Assembly: GCA_029204225.1 (NCBI GenBank)
Contig: CM055096.1
Location: 34,921,143 to 34,985,142, forward strand
From: Diphasiastrum complanatum
Taxonomy: Eukaryota; Streptophyta; Lycopodiopsida; Lycopodiales; Lycopodiaceae
Length of the DNA: 64,000 nucleotides
Direction of reading: 5' to 3'
Part shown: one piece after another, positions 1 through 11,560 of the stretch
How the letters are laid out: each line of letters begins with the position of its first letter
How positions within the stretch are numbered: position 1 is the first letter of the stretch
Translations under genes and position numbers: made by a program
Notes under the pieces: model-generated
The model's input: only the letters and a program-made list of their open reading frames with translations
Databases searched by the model: none
Told to the model about the DNA's origin: nothing

Positions 1-1349
1 GACATTTGTGGACCTATGTAGACCCCTTCCATTGGGGGAGCCAAGTGTCTACTAACAAGTTATTGATGATTTTTTTAAATGAACTATAACCTATTCTATG
101 AAGTACAAATATGCAGCTTTCAAGCTATTTCAGCTATTTAAGACATTTGTAGAGATGCAAACCTCAAGAAAAATCAAGGCTCTATGTGCTAATGGAAGGG
201 AACAATTCACATCAAATGAGTTTAAGGATTACTGCAAGGCACATGAGATACTGCAACAATTCACTACTAGCTACTCACCTCAGACCAATGGTGTAGCTAA
301 GAGAAAAATAGAACTCTCATAGAGAGTGCTAAGTGCATGTTGCCCCATGCCTAGCTTCCTAAGTATTTTTGGATAGAGGCAATATCTATTGTAGCCTACA
401 TACAAAATCGATGCATCACTAAATCCTTTGGCAACAAAACTCCGCATGAGGTTTGGACAAGATCAAGACACTCTCTCAAGTAGTTTCAAGTTTTTGGATG
501 CATCACTTTCTATCAAGTACTTGTTGAATTAAGAAAGAAGCTAGACAGCACTAGCATTAAATTGATCTTTGTAAGATATTCTTCTAATCATAAAACATAC
601 CAAATCTACAATCAAGTTACACCAAAATTTATCCTAGTAGAGATGTAATATTTGTATAAGATTAGATATATGACATAAAGGGTAAGAAGTGGCTACTACT
701 TTTGACCCCGAGGTCGATATACCTACAATTGATTCCGAATCAGATCAAGTGTCATTTCAGTCGACACTAGAAAATCAACAACAGGCTGAAATAATTCCAA
801 GGAGGTCAAAGTGATGCAAGTATCCACCTTCGAGATTCATGGATGATCCTTCTTGTTATTTTGTACAAGAATCCAATATAGTGAAAGAAGTCATGTCTAA
901 CACTAATGTTGATCAAAAGTTGCCATGGACAAGGAATATGACTCCCTCATATAAAATGACACCTGCAACATGGCATATTGCTCCTGGCATTTAAGCTCTC
1001 TTCTTATGCTTCGTCGTAATCTAGCTAGGAACCACATGATCACCTCATGATCGGGAGTCAAGGTTGTGTTGCACTCGAATCGTAAATGTTTGACCCATTC
1101 TATATAGTCCCGGACCTTTCTTGTTTTCCCATTTTGATTTTGCTCAGTGGGAGAAACGGGTCTTCTAGGAACTTCCTCGATTTAAAGCGCATGATGAGAG
1201 CCCCTTCCCAATGGAGAGTCATGGAGCTGCCAGGTGGTCAAAATAAAATTCTTTGCAAATGGATGTTCAAAATCAAATAAGATTTTCTCATATCCCTAAC
1301 AACGAATATTTAGAGACCATCAGCTTAGTGGTGAAGCACACATCGATTT
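1..1349 (+). pseudogene. Ty1/copia pol fragment (integrase to RT), 5' part
   Basis: Decayed copia polyprotein. From base 1 it reads DICGPM, the start of the integrase core, then a stretch ending SPQTNGVAKRK near 275-310, which matches the integrase catalytic-Glu region. At 1195-1349 the start of reverse transcriptase is readable (ELPGGQNKILCKWMFKIK, then VVKHTSI). Stops and frameshifts are frequent. A segment at about 985-1190 does not fit the pol reading and may be a small insertion. The reading breaks inside RT at 1349, where a second element begins, and resumes at 7063. The left end lies outside the window. Ty1/copia order (integrase before RT) is clear; the exact family is not. Confidence 0.8.
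1345..1349. repeat. Target-site duplication GATTT (left)
   Basis: GATTT directly precedes the TGTTGG end of the nested copia element and recurs at 7058-7062 directly after its CCAACA end. Joining the flanks across one copy restores the RT reading frame order VVKHTSI-LLLSF. Confidence 0.85.
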
Positions 1350-2110
1350 TGTTGGAAATAGGATAGATAATAGCAACGAAAACTTCTTATTTCAAGTGCA
1401 TGACTACGCGTATCAAGAATTGAACAAATCGGTAGTGATGAAAATCACGTTCAATCTTTAGCAACTAACTTTGAAATCAGTAGATACTAAGTGATTACGT
1501 AGCCAAACATGAAGTATTGAATTCTCAGACAGTTTCTATCAGTTACAAAAGCAATACAGAGATGCATGTATTCTGACATATACTGAACACAATAAGAAGA
1601 TAGTATTGATTCGGAAAAACAAAATCAAATGCTAATGAGCACAAGACAATAGCGGATAGAAACCGCACACTCTAAGATGTCTTTGAGTAACTAAGAATAA
1701 GTCTGATAATAAGCAACTATGTTGATAAGCAATAGCGTAATAGCAACTCTAAAATAGATCTCTAAAAGATTGAGCTAGAATGCTCAAGAGAGTTCAAGCT
1801 TGAAAGCTTGATAGAGAGCTAACTACAATACTTGTTGATTGATTGATCATTAAAATTGTATGAATATGAACAACTATTTATACTAAGCAATTAGGTCGTC
1901 AATTGCGATTGCCAGTTGGTTGGTGTCCGCTGGCATTCATCCGGTTCCTTGTCATTGATTGCTGATAAGCAGTGGAAATTGGCCGTAAACAGTCTGTCTG
2001 CATAAATGAACCAAACTATCACTTCTGCAGAAATGAACCAAAACAACCACAGGCGACACAGTCACAAAAATGCGACAATGTCGGATTTTTGCGAAAAACC
2101 CGACAATGCC
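1350..2110 (-). repeat. Truncated 3' LTR of nested copia element
   Basis: Aligns by eye along its length with 5936-6682, including ATAGGATAGATAATAGC near the start and CCCGACAATGCC at the inner end. The part matching 6683-7057 is absent. The two LTRs differ by many substitutions and small indels, so the insertion is old. Confidence 0.85.
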
Positions 2111-3230
2111 TGAGTAAATTGAGTTTGTCGTTGTCGACTGCTCCATAACAAATGCAAAAGTCCATGGTAGTTTGAAGATATCTCATGACTTTGATAAGAG
2201 CCTTCCAATGTGTTACACCAGGATTAGTCATAAACTGACTGAGAGAGCTAACTGCAAAAGCTATGTCGGGCCTGGTACAGATCATGGCGTACATAAGAGA
2301 TCCTATAATAGAATGGTAAGGATACTCATGCATCTGCTGCTTCTCATGAATTGTTTGGGGACACTGGTCCTTTAACAATTTGAGTTCTGGTTCCATTGGT
2401 GAGAGAGCTAACTTGCAATCAATCAGATTATATCTGACTAACATGTTGTAGATGTACCTTTGTTGTGTAATGTAGATCAACTTCTATTTTTTGTCTCTGT
2501 GGATTTGTATACCAAGGGAGAAATGAGCTTTGCCCAGATCGGTCATGTCGAATTCGAAAGATAGCATTGTCTTGGCCTCTTTTATCAGATCGGTATTGTT
2601 GCTGAAAAGCAATATATCATCCACGTATAAAGTGATAATGATAAAAGACTGTTGCGCTGCTTTGAATTAAACATTTGAATCTGGGTGTGTAGCCGTGATT
2701 GAAAAGGAAAGCATTGATTCTTTGAAACCATGCTCAAGCATATTACTTCAAGCCATAAAGTGTCTTATGGAGTTTACACACATGATTGTGTTTAACTTCG
2801 ATGATATAACCTTCGAGTTGCACCACGTAAATGTCTTCTTCGATAACTCCATTAAGATATGTTGTTTGTACATCCATTTGATGTATTTCCAAATCTGCTG
2901 CAGCGACAAATGATAGCAAAAGTCCAATAGAAGAATGCTTGACTACTAGACTGAAAGTTTCAGTGTAATCAACGTTGTATCCTTGAGAAAATCCTCTTTC
3001 GACAAGTCGTGTCTTTCTCCTGTTGATGCTTCCATCTGCATTGTACTTAACTTTGAAAATCCATTTGCAATCAACTACGTTTCTACTAGCAGGTAATTTG
3101 ACAATTGTCCATGTCTGGTTTTTGATAAGAGACGGGTACTCTTTATCCATAGCTTCTTTCCAAAGATCGAAATCAGGCTGATTGAGTGTCTCTTGGACAG
3201 ACGCCGGTTCCTGAACAAGGTAGGCTGTAG
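2111..3230 (-). pseudogene. copia reverse transcriptase, 3' truncated
   Basis: Minus-strand RT. The N-terminal part (3150-2743) reads NQTWTIVKLPASRNVVDCKW, then HQMDVQTTYLNG and LHKTLYGLK. The catalytic LYVDD is readable at about 2610-2630. The C-terminal part (2480-2120) contains SIIGSLMYAMICTRPDIAF. Frames change between the two readable blocks. The reading runs straight into LTR sequence at about 2110, so RNase H is lost. It is not functional. Confidence 0.85.
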
Positions 3231-3353
3231 ACTCGTCAATATACCGATGCTAGTTCTTGAAGATCTTCCGGGTAATAGACAAAGTTGATCATTTCCATCA
3301 TACTGTAGTTGCTGAACTGCAACATCATCAACTTCTGATTTGTCGTTGATTTG

Positions 3354-4364
3354 TTATTTGTCAAGAGTAGAAGAGCTTGTACCTTCAATGGGAATAGTCG
3401 ACTCAAGAACTGGAAAGTTCAATGTGTCAGAGAATCTGACAGATCGGCTACATGGGGACTGCCCTTTCCTTTGAGGTCTTTCGATGAAGATGACATCCCG
3501 GCTAGTGAATATCTTCGACTCGATGGGATTGAGCAACTTGTAGGCTTGATCTAGAGTAGTGTAGTTGATGAAAATACATGTGATACTGGAAGTCCAGCTT
3601 CTTCCTGAGATCATGAGGTATCTGCGCAAAAGCAGTACATCCAAAAACTTGTAGGTTTGATTAAGAATGTTGGATACTTGTCCAAACTTTGAATGGTGTT
3701 TTGTCTGAGAGACCTTTAGTAGGACATCTGTTCTGAATATAAGTTGTTGTTGAAACAGCTTCAGCCTAGAAGGACTTCACATGTGATAACATGCACTTTG
3801 CCAATTCAACTAAGGTTCTGTTCTTTCTCTCAGCAAGACCATTTGACTGAGGCGAATAGGAGGTAATGTATTGTTGCTCAATGCCGTTGTTAAGGCAATA
3901 CTCCTTGAATTCGGTGGAGATGTATTCTCCCTCGTTATCAGACCTCAGTGCTTTAATTCGTTTGCCAGTTTGATTCTCAACATGCTCTTTGAATTGTCTG
4001 AATTTGATGAAAGCCTCTGATTTTTGCTTAATGAAATAAACAACTATTCTTCTGGAGATTCGTCAATAAAGTTAATAAAATACTTTGTATCTAGCAATGA
4101 AGGAGTTTGCATAGGTCCACATATATCTGTATGAACAACATCTAACATACCTTTTGATGCATGCATATGGTTTGATCTAAAAGGAATCCTAGTCTGCTTT
4201 CCAAAGATGCAGTTATGACAGATGGGGAGATCGTTGTTACCAGAAGGATAGTCGAGATCAAGAACCATGGACTGTCTAGACATGTTCAAAATAGATGCAT
4301 GATTCAAGTGTCCTAAGTGATGATGCCATAGTAATGCTTTATTGACTAGAACAGAGGTTTTCAA
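3354..4364 (-). pseudogene. copia GAG-pre-integrase and integrase
   Basis: At 4364-4100 the zinc-binding HHCC pattern is readable (WHHHLGHLNHAS ... CHNCIFGKQ) followed by DVVHTDICGPMQTPSLL, the integrase core start with its first catalytic Asp. PQSNGLAERKN, the catalytic-Glu region, is at about 3820-3860. The C-terminal part (3644-3354) reads through DVIFIERPQRKG. Several frame changes and stops separate these blocks, so this is a pseudogene. It is the same lineage as the elements at 21866 and 47149. Confidence 0.85.
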
Positions 4365-4369
4365 GGCTT

Positions 4370-4770
4370 GACAAGACTTAGAATAACATTGTGCCCATCT
4401 ATATAAGTAATCCTGCCTCTAGCCGAGTGCAAGGATATTATTACTCCTATCAATAATTTTGCATTGATCAGAGTCGAATTCTACCTTATGACCTAAATCT
4501 GTAATTCTACTTACTGATAACAGATTTGTAGAGAGTTTAGGAACATATAAGGCCTTTGATAGTAATTTGAATTAATCATGCTGGAATCGCAATCTTACAG
4601 TACTTTTACTCTCAATAATGTGAGTATTATTGTCACCAAGATGAACAAATTTCTTCGTCTTGTGAGGCGTGTAGGAGTTGAAAATCTCATGTTAATTGGT
4701 CATGTGTTGAGTTGCTCCAAAATCCAGAAACCATGAGTCATCCAAAAATGCGCTTTGATCTTTGACCATG
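4370..4770 (-). pseudogene. copia aspartic protease with altered active site
   Basis: The minus-strand reading WFLDFGATQHMT at about 4710-4735 aligns with WFLDSGATQHMT of the related copy at 47149-47550. The active-site triplet is Asp-Phe-Gly (4716-4724) instead of Asp-Ser/Thr-Gly, so it should be inactive. Further downstream frames are broken. Confidence 0.75.
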
Positions 4771-4789
4771 AATGCGCCTTCGTCCATTT

Positions 4790-5624
4790 CGACCTTGGGA
4801 GATGATGAAACTGTGTTTGCTTGTTGATCAGGTTGTTTGGCTGTGTTCTTCGCTTGGAGAATTCGGCAATCCTTGATCTCACGGTTATGGCACTTGCAAT
4901 ATCTACAAAACATCTTCTTCTTCGATTGTGGATCTGATGATTGTGCTTGACTTTGAGTCGGCTTCTGATTCGTTGCAGCCTTCTTGGAGCTTTTCTGCTT
5001 CTGTCGCTTAGAGCCTTTGTTGACATATAGAGCCTGAGAGGAGGAAGTAGACGATGTGTCTTGACTTCTTCTATTGTCTTCTTGCAACAACATAGTGATA
5101 ACTCTAGTAGGAGTTAAATCTGTGTGTGTCTATATGATCATCACCCAGTTCTCATATGTAGAGGGCAAGCTTGAAATCAATGTCATAATTGTGTCTTGAT
5201 CGTCTATGACCGATCCAACAGCGGCCATATGTTGCAAGAGATTCTTAAACTAGTTATTGTGACTATGAAGAGAATCACTAGTAAACATCTTGAATGTGAA
5301 GAATTTCCTTCATAGATGTAACTTAGTAGTTACGTCCCTCACATCATATAGTGAGTTCAGGATGTATCAAACGTCTCTTGATGTTTTAGCTTCAGCTATA
5401 TGTCCAATCTGTGTATCTGATATATTGAGGATAATAAGCGCGAAAGCTTTACCATCCTTCGATTTCCACTTTGAGTCGTCGTCTTCAGGTTTTACTTCTG
5501 TACTTGTAACAACATCCCATAACTCACTGGCGATTAGCAAGGTCTTCATCTTAAATTTCCACAAATGATAATTGGATCCATTCAGCTCGTCTGCAATAAG
5601 ACCGGCTTTACTTTGAGAATCCAT
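4790..5624 (-). pseudogene. copia gag (UBN2-type) with broken zinc knuckle
   Basis: Starts at ATG 5624 with MDSQSKAGLIADELNGSNYH and LWKFKMKTLL, typical of the copia Gag N-terminus (DUF4219/UBN2). It is interrupted after about 85 codons and resumes in another frame. The nucleic-acid-binding knuckle at about 4860-4910 reads CRYCKCHNREIKDC: the expected His of CX2CX4HX4C is Arg here, whereas the copy at 47551-48360 keeps it. A Lys/Gln/Ser-rich tract precedes it. The start was chosen because it aligns with the ATG of the related copy (48360). Confidence 0.8.
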
Positions 5625-5810
5625 CTGGAATTTAGTCTGTCGATTATATCAATGACGCTAAGATGTACTAACGCCAACAACATGAAATCAATTCTTTGAT
5701 ACTGAAAAGGTGAAAGGAACTTAAGAGTCCGATATCAATTTGATATCATGAAAGATATCAAGTATTAGAGCTTTTGCTTTGATATCGAAATAGTATTATG
5801 CCTTGATAGA

Positions 5811-5919
5811 GATCACAGATCTGATACCATGGCGATTCAGATATCGAAAATAGTGATCTAGCATTGATACTATGATAGAAGCTCTAATACCATGTCGGTA
5901 TCAGATACAGAAGTAGTGA
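5811..5919 (-). other. Leader with repeated primer-site-like motifs
   Basis: Between the primer site and gag, CTGATACCATG-like and TCTAATACCATG-like motifs recur at about 5820 and 5884, besides the true site at 5926-5936. Short AGATATC/GATATCGAAA repeats are interspersed. The leader looks as if it grew by local duplication. Confidence 0.5.
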
Positions 5920-5935
5920 TTTGGCTCTGATACCA
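5920..5935 (-). other. Primer-binding site, tRNA-iMet type
   Basis: On the minus strand TGGTATCAGAGCC starts directly after the 5' LTR end. It is complementary to the 3' end of plant initiator-Met tRNA, the usual copia primer. Confidence 0.85.
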
Positions 5936-7057
5936 TGTCAGAAATAGGATAGATAATAGCGATGGAAACTTTTTATTTCAAGTGCATGACTATGCCTATA
6001 AAAAATTGAAAAAATCAGTAGTGATGAAAATTACGTTCAATCTTTAGCAACTAACATCGCTAGATACTAAGTGATTACGTCGCCAAACATGAAGTATTGA
6101 ATTCTCAGACAATTTCTATCAGTTACAAAAGCAATACAGAGATGCATGCATTCTGACATATACTGAATGCAATAAGAAGATAATATTGATTCAGAAAAAT
6201 AAAATCAGATGCTAATGAGCGCAAGACAATAGCGGATAGAAACCGCGCACTCTAAGATGTCTCTGAGTAACTGAGAATAAGTCTGATAATAAGCAGCTAT
6301 GCTAATAAGCAATAGCGCAATAGCAACTTTAAAATAGATCTCTAAAAGTCTGAGCTAGAATGCTCAAGAGAGTTCAAGCTTGATAGAGAGCTAACTACAA
6401 TACTTGCTGATTGATTGATCAATAAAACTATATGAATATGAATAGCTATTTATACTAAGCAATTAGGTCGTCAATTACAATTGCCAGTTGGCTGGTGTCC
6501 GATGGCATTCATTCGGTTCCTTGTCATTGATTGTTGATAAGTGGTGGAAATTGGTCGTAAACAGTCTGTCTGCATAAATGAACCAAACTGTCACTTCTGC
6601 AGAAATGAACCAAAACAGCCATAGGCGACACTATCGCAAAAATGTGACAATGTCGGGTTTTTGCAAAAAACCCGACAATGCCCTAAAAACACATTTTCTT
6701 CATACTAGGGTCACTTCACACTTTGCCAAAGTCATTTCCTTAACATTCGAGACACTTTTAAAACGGCGAAAAATGCGACTCTGCATATTTGCTCGCAAAT
6801 CCTGACAGGCGAAAAAGGCGACACTGCATTTTTCCACGAGATTCCTGACAGGCGACAGTTTCACAAAAAAGGTGAAAAAGCCAAAGTGAGAGAAAATGCG
6901 ACACTGTTGTCAAACTCCGTGTATTTCTGCGGACTGTGTAAAAACACTTGTAAAACTGCAGACTATGTAAAGACAGGGGAAAATCCATAGAACTGGATAA
7001 ACAATGGATGAAGATTAAAATCGATTAGTCGATTAGTAAGAAGGAGACTAATCCAAC
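5936..7057 (-). repeat. 5' LTR of nested copia element (full length)
   Basis: 1122 bp, TGTCAG...CCAACA as read on the plus strand. The left 747 bp match 1350-2110. The remaining part (6683-7057) is unique to this copy and rich in GCGAAAAATGCGAC and GACAGGCGA motifs. Confidence 0.85.
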
Positions 7058-7062
7058 AGATT
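7058..7062. repeat. Target-site duplication GATTT (right)
   Basis: Partner of 1345-1349, directly outside the CCAACA end. Confidence 0.85.
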
Positions 7063-7215
7063 TGACTCTTATTATCATTTACAAATGTAGCCAACCTAGA
7101 AGTCCACCATATGGATGTGCAAACAACATTTTTGAATGGCACTATTGAAGAGGACATTTTTATGTCACAACCTGAAGGGTATGAAATCAAGGGCCAATTA
7201 GTAGAGTATTAGTGT
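7063..7215 (+). pseudogene. Ty1/copia RT fragment, 3' part
   Basis: Continues the pol gene interrupted at 1349. It reads LLLSFTNVANLEVHHMDV, then QTTFLNGTIEEDIFMSQPEGYE, a diagnostic copia RT block. Homology ends near 7215 and the remainder of RT is not seen. Confidence 0.85.
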
Positions 7216-8690
7216 ATTTTCTTGATTATGTTTGAATGCATATATCCATTGTGAGGGTAAGATCGCATTGCATTATTGTACATTATACATAAGCATAAAG
7301 TCACACTTATAAGGGAACAACAAGACCTCATCAACTTTCCAAAGATAGTGTAGGTTAGGTATTCAATAGTCAAAAAGCTACACCACACAAGTACAAGTTG
7401 ATCTACAATTAACCAATACAATGGCAAAAGTCATAGAACATACCAACATGTTTTGCCAAGCCCACATTTCGCACAAAATTCAATCATGAAATCTAATTGC
7501 ACACTTGGCAAATGTATCCAAGGTGCATTCGAAGTCATTTTTTCTTTCAAATATTGTTGTTCTAGGTTTGCCAGCATACTACTGACCTTAGAATGGTCGA
7601 ACTTTGGGTAAAACAACAAACTCATTTTTCAGTTTGCCACACTTATATGTACACAATCTAGTTTCACCAACAATGCCAATGTGATCGGCACATTTTGAAC
7701 TTCATTTTTGTCGAACCGACGGATCCACTTTAGTCAAGTTGCTCTTGGAAGAGTGATTCCATCGATGGTAGCATCAGAACTGAGCAACGATAAGGACGAT
7801 GTATAGGGTACAGGATGGTCCGGGGTTTTTGTGACGCAAAGCCCTTTGATTAAGTGTGGTACTAAGCTAATTCGTAGAATCAAAGTAAAAAGAAAATTCC
7901 ATCATATGCAGGCTATGAGGCAACCCACAAGAAATATTGATAACGGAAGCAATTCTTAGCGAATTAAGGAATGGTTTGTTGCAAACAGGAGTTGACAGAA
8001 GTCACTAGACAGGCAAGGCAATAATAACATTTGGGTTCTCAGTATTTGGATCAGAATTAGCTCCAAAAACATGCAAGGATTTGTTGAAAACTATCAACCA
8101 GGGTTTCGGTAGAGAACCGACAGATCTTGCACTATTGGAGGCAGTTCAAGCTATTGTAAGAAGCTACAGTAGGGTGTTGGGATAGCCAGTGGATTCTGCA
8201 AGAACCCATGCTGAGCCATGGAGTGATGGAAGAACAATCCTTAATTCTCTGTGGCAGCCAAAAACACAGCTAGAGATTTCTGGAAGAAAATCACTTATCT
8301 TGGGCTGTACGAGATCATGTTCGGATCTGTGAAAGCCTGAAAGGCGCGGCCCAGCAGCCAAGAGGGCACGACTAGAGAATTTGCTGGATCGAAATCAGCC
8401 ATAGTTGAAAACAAGAGAGAAACGAGGGGCAGAGAGTCGAGAAGGCTCGCGCGCGCCCAAGAGGATTGAGCCATAGTGTATGCGGGAGTCTCGTGGTCGG
8501 AGAAGCTTGACTCCACGAACAAATGCGTGAAGGACCATCAGATCAAAGCTCAGATGGATCGACGGTAGAGATGGCGAAAAATATGGGCCATTAGATCATA
8601 AACGGTCGTTGGATGAGGTTGATGTGGGCCTGAAGGACATTGAAGGAGAATTATGAAAAATTCTCATTGAAAGTGTTCATTTAGAAATTC
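7216..8690. other. No gene recognised
   Basis: Only short broken reading frames on both strands. I see no domain, repeat pair or RNA signature in this stretch. Confidence 0.5.
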
Positions 8691-9053
8691 ATGAATACAC
8701 CCGACTGGTGGAAGTCATGTCGGAGGCCAGAGTTTCCTCGGAATGAAGAACCAATTCATTTTAAAGCCATTTTCGAAAAGTCCACTTGGAGAGGGATATC
8801 TTTGGCTAGAAAGGGGCTTTTGGGGCTAAATAAGGGCCATTTTGGAGCCTGTACAAAGCTGATGGACATAGAGACGACACCTTCTTGGATATTTTATTAT
8901 ATAACATTATATAAACATGTAGCTTCGACATCTGACTCCTCACAATACTATGAAGAGCTTTCCAGGCTCTCACCTACAGAAAGTGCGCCCTACCTCTTCA
9001 AGACTTTGCAAGAGATCTTATGCGGTAAGTACCCTTCGTTTGGTACTCCTTAA
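8691..9053 (+). other. Unassigned 120-codon ORF with promoter-like context
   Basis: ATG at 8691 opens 120 codons with no family I recognise. A TATATAAA box lies inside it (8908-8915) and a consensus-like splice donor TGCG/GTAAGT at 9025. The region may therefore be a promoter and first exon, or LTR sequence, rather than this ORF being coding. No partner exon was identified. Confidence 0.25.
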
Positions 9054-9059
9054 GATAGC

Positions 9060-9735
9060 TCTCAAAGAACAATGGAGTTTACTCACCAAATGAAGCTTTT
9101 TTACAAAGTTTTTTAAGTAGTCGTCCCAGCGATGGAAATGTTAAGAATGTAATTTTGAGAAAGTAGGCATACATCCTGCCCAAAAGGTAGCAATGGATGG
9201 ATTCTACTTACATACATCTCTTCAAAGATGCGTTGGCTGCAGCGATGGTATACTAATCACATTTCTATACATAATAATGCTTGTTTACTTCTGAAAAACA
9301 GCACAAGGATGGTCCTATCCTTAACGAATTTCTGACCATGGTTTATGCATAAAATAATGACTCTGTCCACAACGATGGATAGTTGGCTCCCTCTTCCACT
9401 ATCAAAAGGTTAATGAGCATGCAACCCAGCGATGGATTGCTAGCCTCATCAATCCCTTATATCTATTCTGAAAATGTACATACTTTCGAGAAACGGACAG
9501 TAGCTTCATCTACACATGATGTTTTGAAGATCTATATGATTCTTATACTTGTTGTCCAACGATGGACAGATAGCAAATATACTTTTTTAATGTCTATGAT
9601 TTTTGACCTGCATACTTCCTACTATCCAGCGATGGATAGAAAGACTTCTGATGGCTTATCTCTGATAAATGGGTTGACTCTTTGTTCTTACAATGAATGG
9701 ATTTATTCAAATATCATTTTTTTACATTCTTAGGT
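9060..9735. repeat. Degenerate ~62-bp periodic array, core CCAGCGATGGATAG
   Basis: Core-like matches start at about 9072, 9129, 9190, 9242, 9304, 9371, 9429, 9492, 9559, 9629 and 9692. Spacing is 50-70 bp, mean about 62. The sequence between cores is strongly diverged. This looks like an old tandem repeat in which only the core remains recognisable. Confidence 0.6.
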
Positions 9736-11329
9736 CTCACCCTAGGTTACTAAAAACTATTATCGGTGCATTTGATCATGTAGTATCACCTTCCACTATG
9801 GCCTTCTATTTTCTACATTCTAGTTCTTACTCGAACCAAGCTTGATTGTGCTCAAAGCAAAGGTATGCTATCTTGAAACTTCAAATAAGCAGACAATTTA
9901 ATGCAATCCATAGACCTTATCTAAATGCTTTTCTTCTCCTAAACATAGCTATGGACTAAAGACCAATTTTTTTTTTTTTGTCGTTATGATATAAAGAGAA
10001 AACGTTTACAGAAAAACAACAATGGCAGCTTCTCAGGAAGCCTCATCTACAAACATTCAGATATGACTTTTCATTATCAATTCGTTTATGATGCACAAAC
10101 AAGAATGGGATAAGTATTTCCTTATAACGTAACGTCTATGTTTCTTCCAAAATAAAAAATCCCCTTTTTTTTTTATTAATAAAAACGACTTTAGAAAATA
10201 GATACTACTTCCCAAAAAGCAAAATTAACTAAATGATTCTTTAAAGAAATCCTTGTCAAAACACCTAACAGTAGGGGACTCCAATGAAACGGTCTTAGAC
10301 ATCATGGAAATGCGTGAGATACATTGTTTTTACAAAAGGGTTGGAATGGCACGGATCTGCTGCCCCAACACCTAGTAAAAACATTGGAAATCTCTTACTA
10401 AAAATTAATCATATCTATCTGAAGTTGTGTCCACATACCATGGTTGTCATATGACTTCCGTATAACAATCATGGTAATATTTAATTCCACCCTTTCATGT
10501 GTTACTTTAGACCTTTGGTGAGATACAACTGCAAAGCATGGATGTGCTCACGAGTATGGACAACAGTCCGTGACATATCCTTCTTTGTAAGGGTCACTTG
10601 GGTTAGCATGGCATGGATTTGCCCTAATACCAGCACAAGTGCCCACACCAAACTGTTTAAACTACTCATACTATTTTTTATTAAAAGTGAACTGATATGG
10701 ATCGACTGCCCATAAGCTGATCAGCATGGCACTGGCCCTGACACGATGATATAACGGCTTGGCCAATCGCTAAAACACTTCTGGTTTGAGAAGACTGGAC
10801 TATGATTTAAAATTTAAGTTGTTAAGTTGTATAACTTCTTTTGGACATGAATAACAACTGACGCTCAGCTATGACACTTGTCTTCCTCACTAGACTAACT
10901 TGTGCGGTTGTGTTTTGTGGGATGGTGGCAGATATCAGCTGGATGTCTTGAAAGTGGTTATGATTTATGGTACTTTTTAGTACTATATTTTACTTTTCAG
11001 CTATATTTTACCTTGTTGGATTATGAATAAAGGCTTCAAAAGGGATCAGTCTTGCTTTGTCAAGAGGAACTAAGTGCAGTCTTGTATCTCTCTCAAATAA
11101 CAACAATAATCAAATCCAATCAATTAGCAAATTCAAAAAAATATGAAAATAACAAAAACCTATGAGAGATGGAGGAAGAAGAAAAGCAAGGACATCCCAT
11201 TTTCAAAATGGTAGAGTTTCTACCTTCTTTGAAAGGCCATGAAGAATGAAATACAATGTACCACTATTTATAGTGGATTTTGTTGGAAGAAGGAAAGAAT
11301 GCTCAATAGAGAAAGAGTGCATTCGATAG
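9736..11329. other. No gene recognised; weak LTR-like stretch
   Basis: AT-rich non-coding sequence with poly-T and poly-A runs. At 11090-11210 a string (AATCAAATCCAATCAATTAG ... GAGAGATGGAGGAA ... AGCAAGGACAT) resembles 24060-24150, so both may be remnants of one LTR family. Confidence 0.4.
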
Positions 11330-11560
11330 GTGCTTCTATCGAGATCTGAAAAAAAATCCTTCTTCTAATGTGTGACTATGCCTATCAAATTCAAACAAAA
11401 CTATTCCAAAAATTGCCACGTTCGATTCTACTTAATTCTAACTTTGAAATCATCATAATCAGTGAGATTGATTTCATAGACAAATATAATAGACTGAGTA
11501 TTGATGTAGAAAATATTTGATAGCTCAAAGAAAACTATAAGAGAACATAACTAGATTACA
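11330..11560 (-). repeat. Copia LTR remnant
   Basis: TGACTATGCCTATCAAATTC followed by CACGTTCGATTCT and TAACTTTGAAATCA matches, in order, motifs in the nested copia LTR at about 1400-1480. No ends or duplications are visible. Confidence 0.55.

Larger units (their letters stand above)
1350..7057 (-). mobile_element. Nested Ty1/copia LTR retrotransposon, internally deleted
   Basis: Complete insertion unit of 5708 bp: outer ends TGTTGG...CCAACA and flanking GATTT duplications. On the minus strand the order is 5' LTR (7057-5936), tRNA-iMet primer site, gag, protease, integrase, RT, then a truncated 3' LTR (2110-1350). Gag and pol carry many stops and frameshifts, so it is dead. RNase H, the polypurine tract and the first ~375 bp of the 3' LTR are missing, consistent with one deletion. 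It sits inside an older copia pol gene of the opposite orientation. Copies of the same lineage occur at 21866-23087 and 47149-48930. Confidence 0.9.

Noticed and set aside
9060-9735. CRISPR array
   Set aside because: Units are degenerate with variable spacing, the DNA is plant nuclear, and no cas genes are present.
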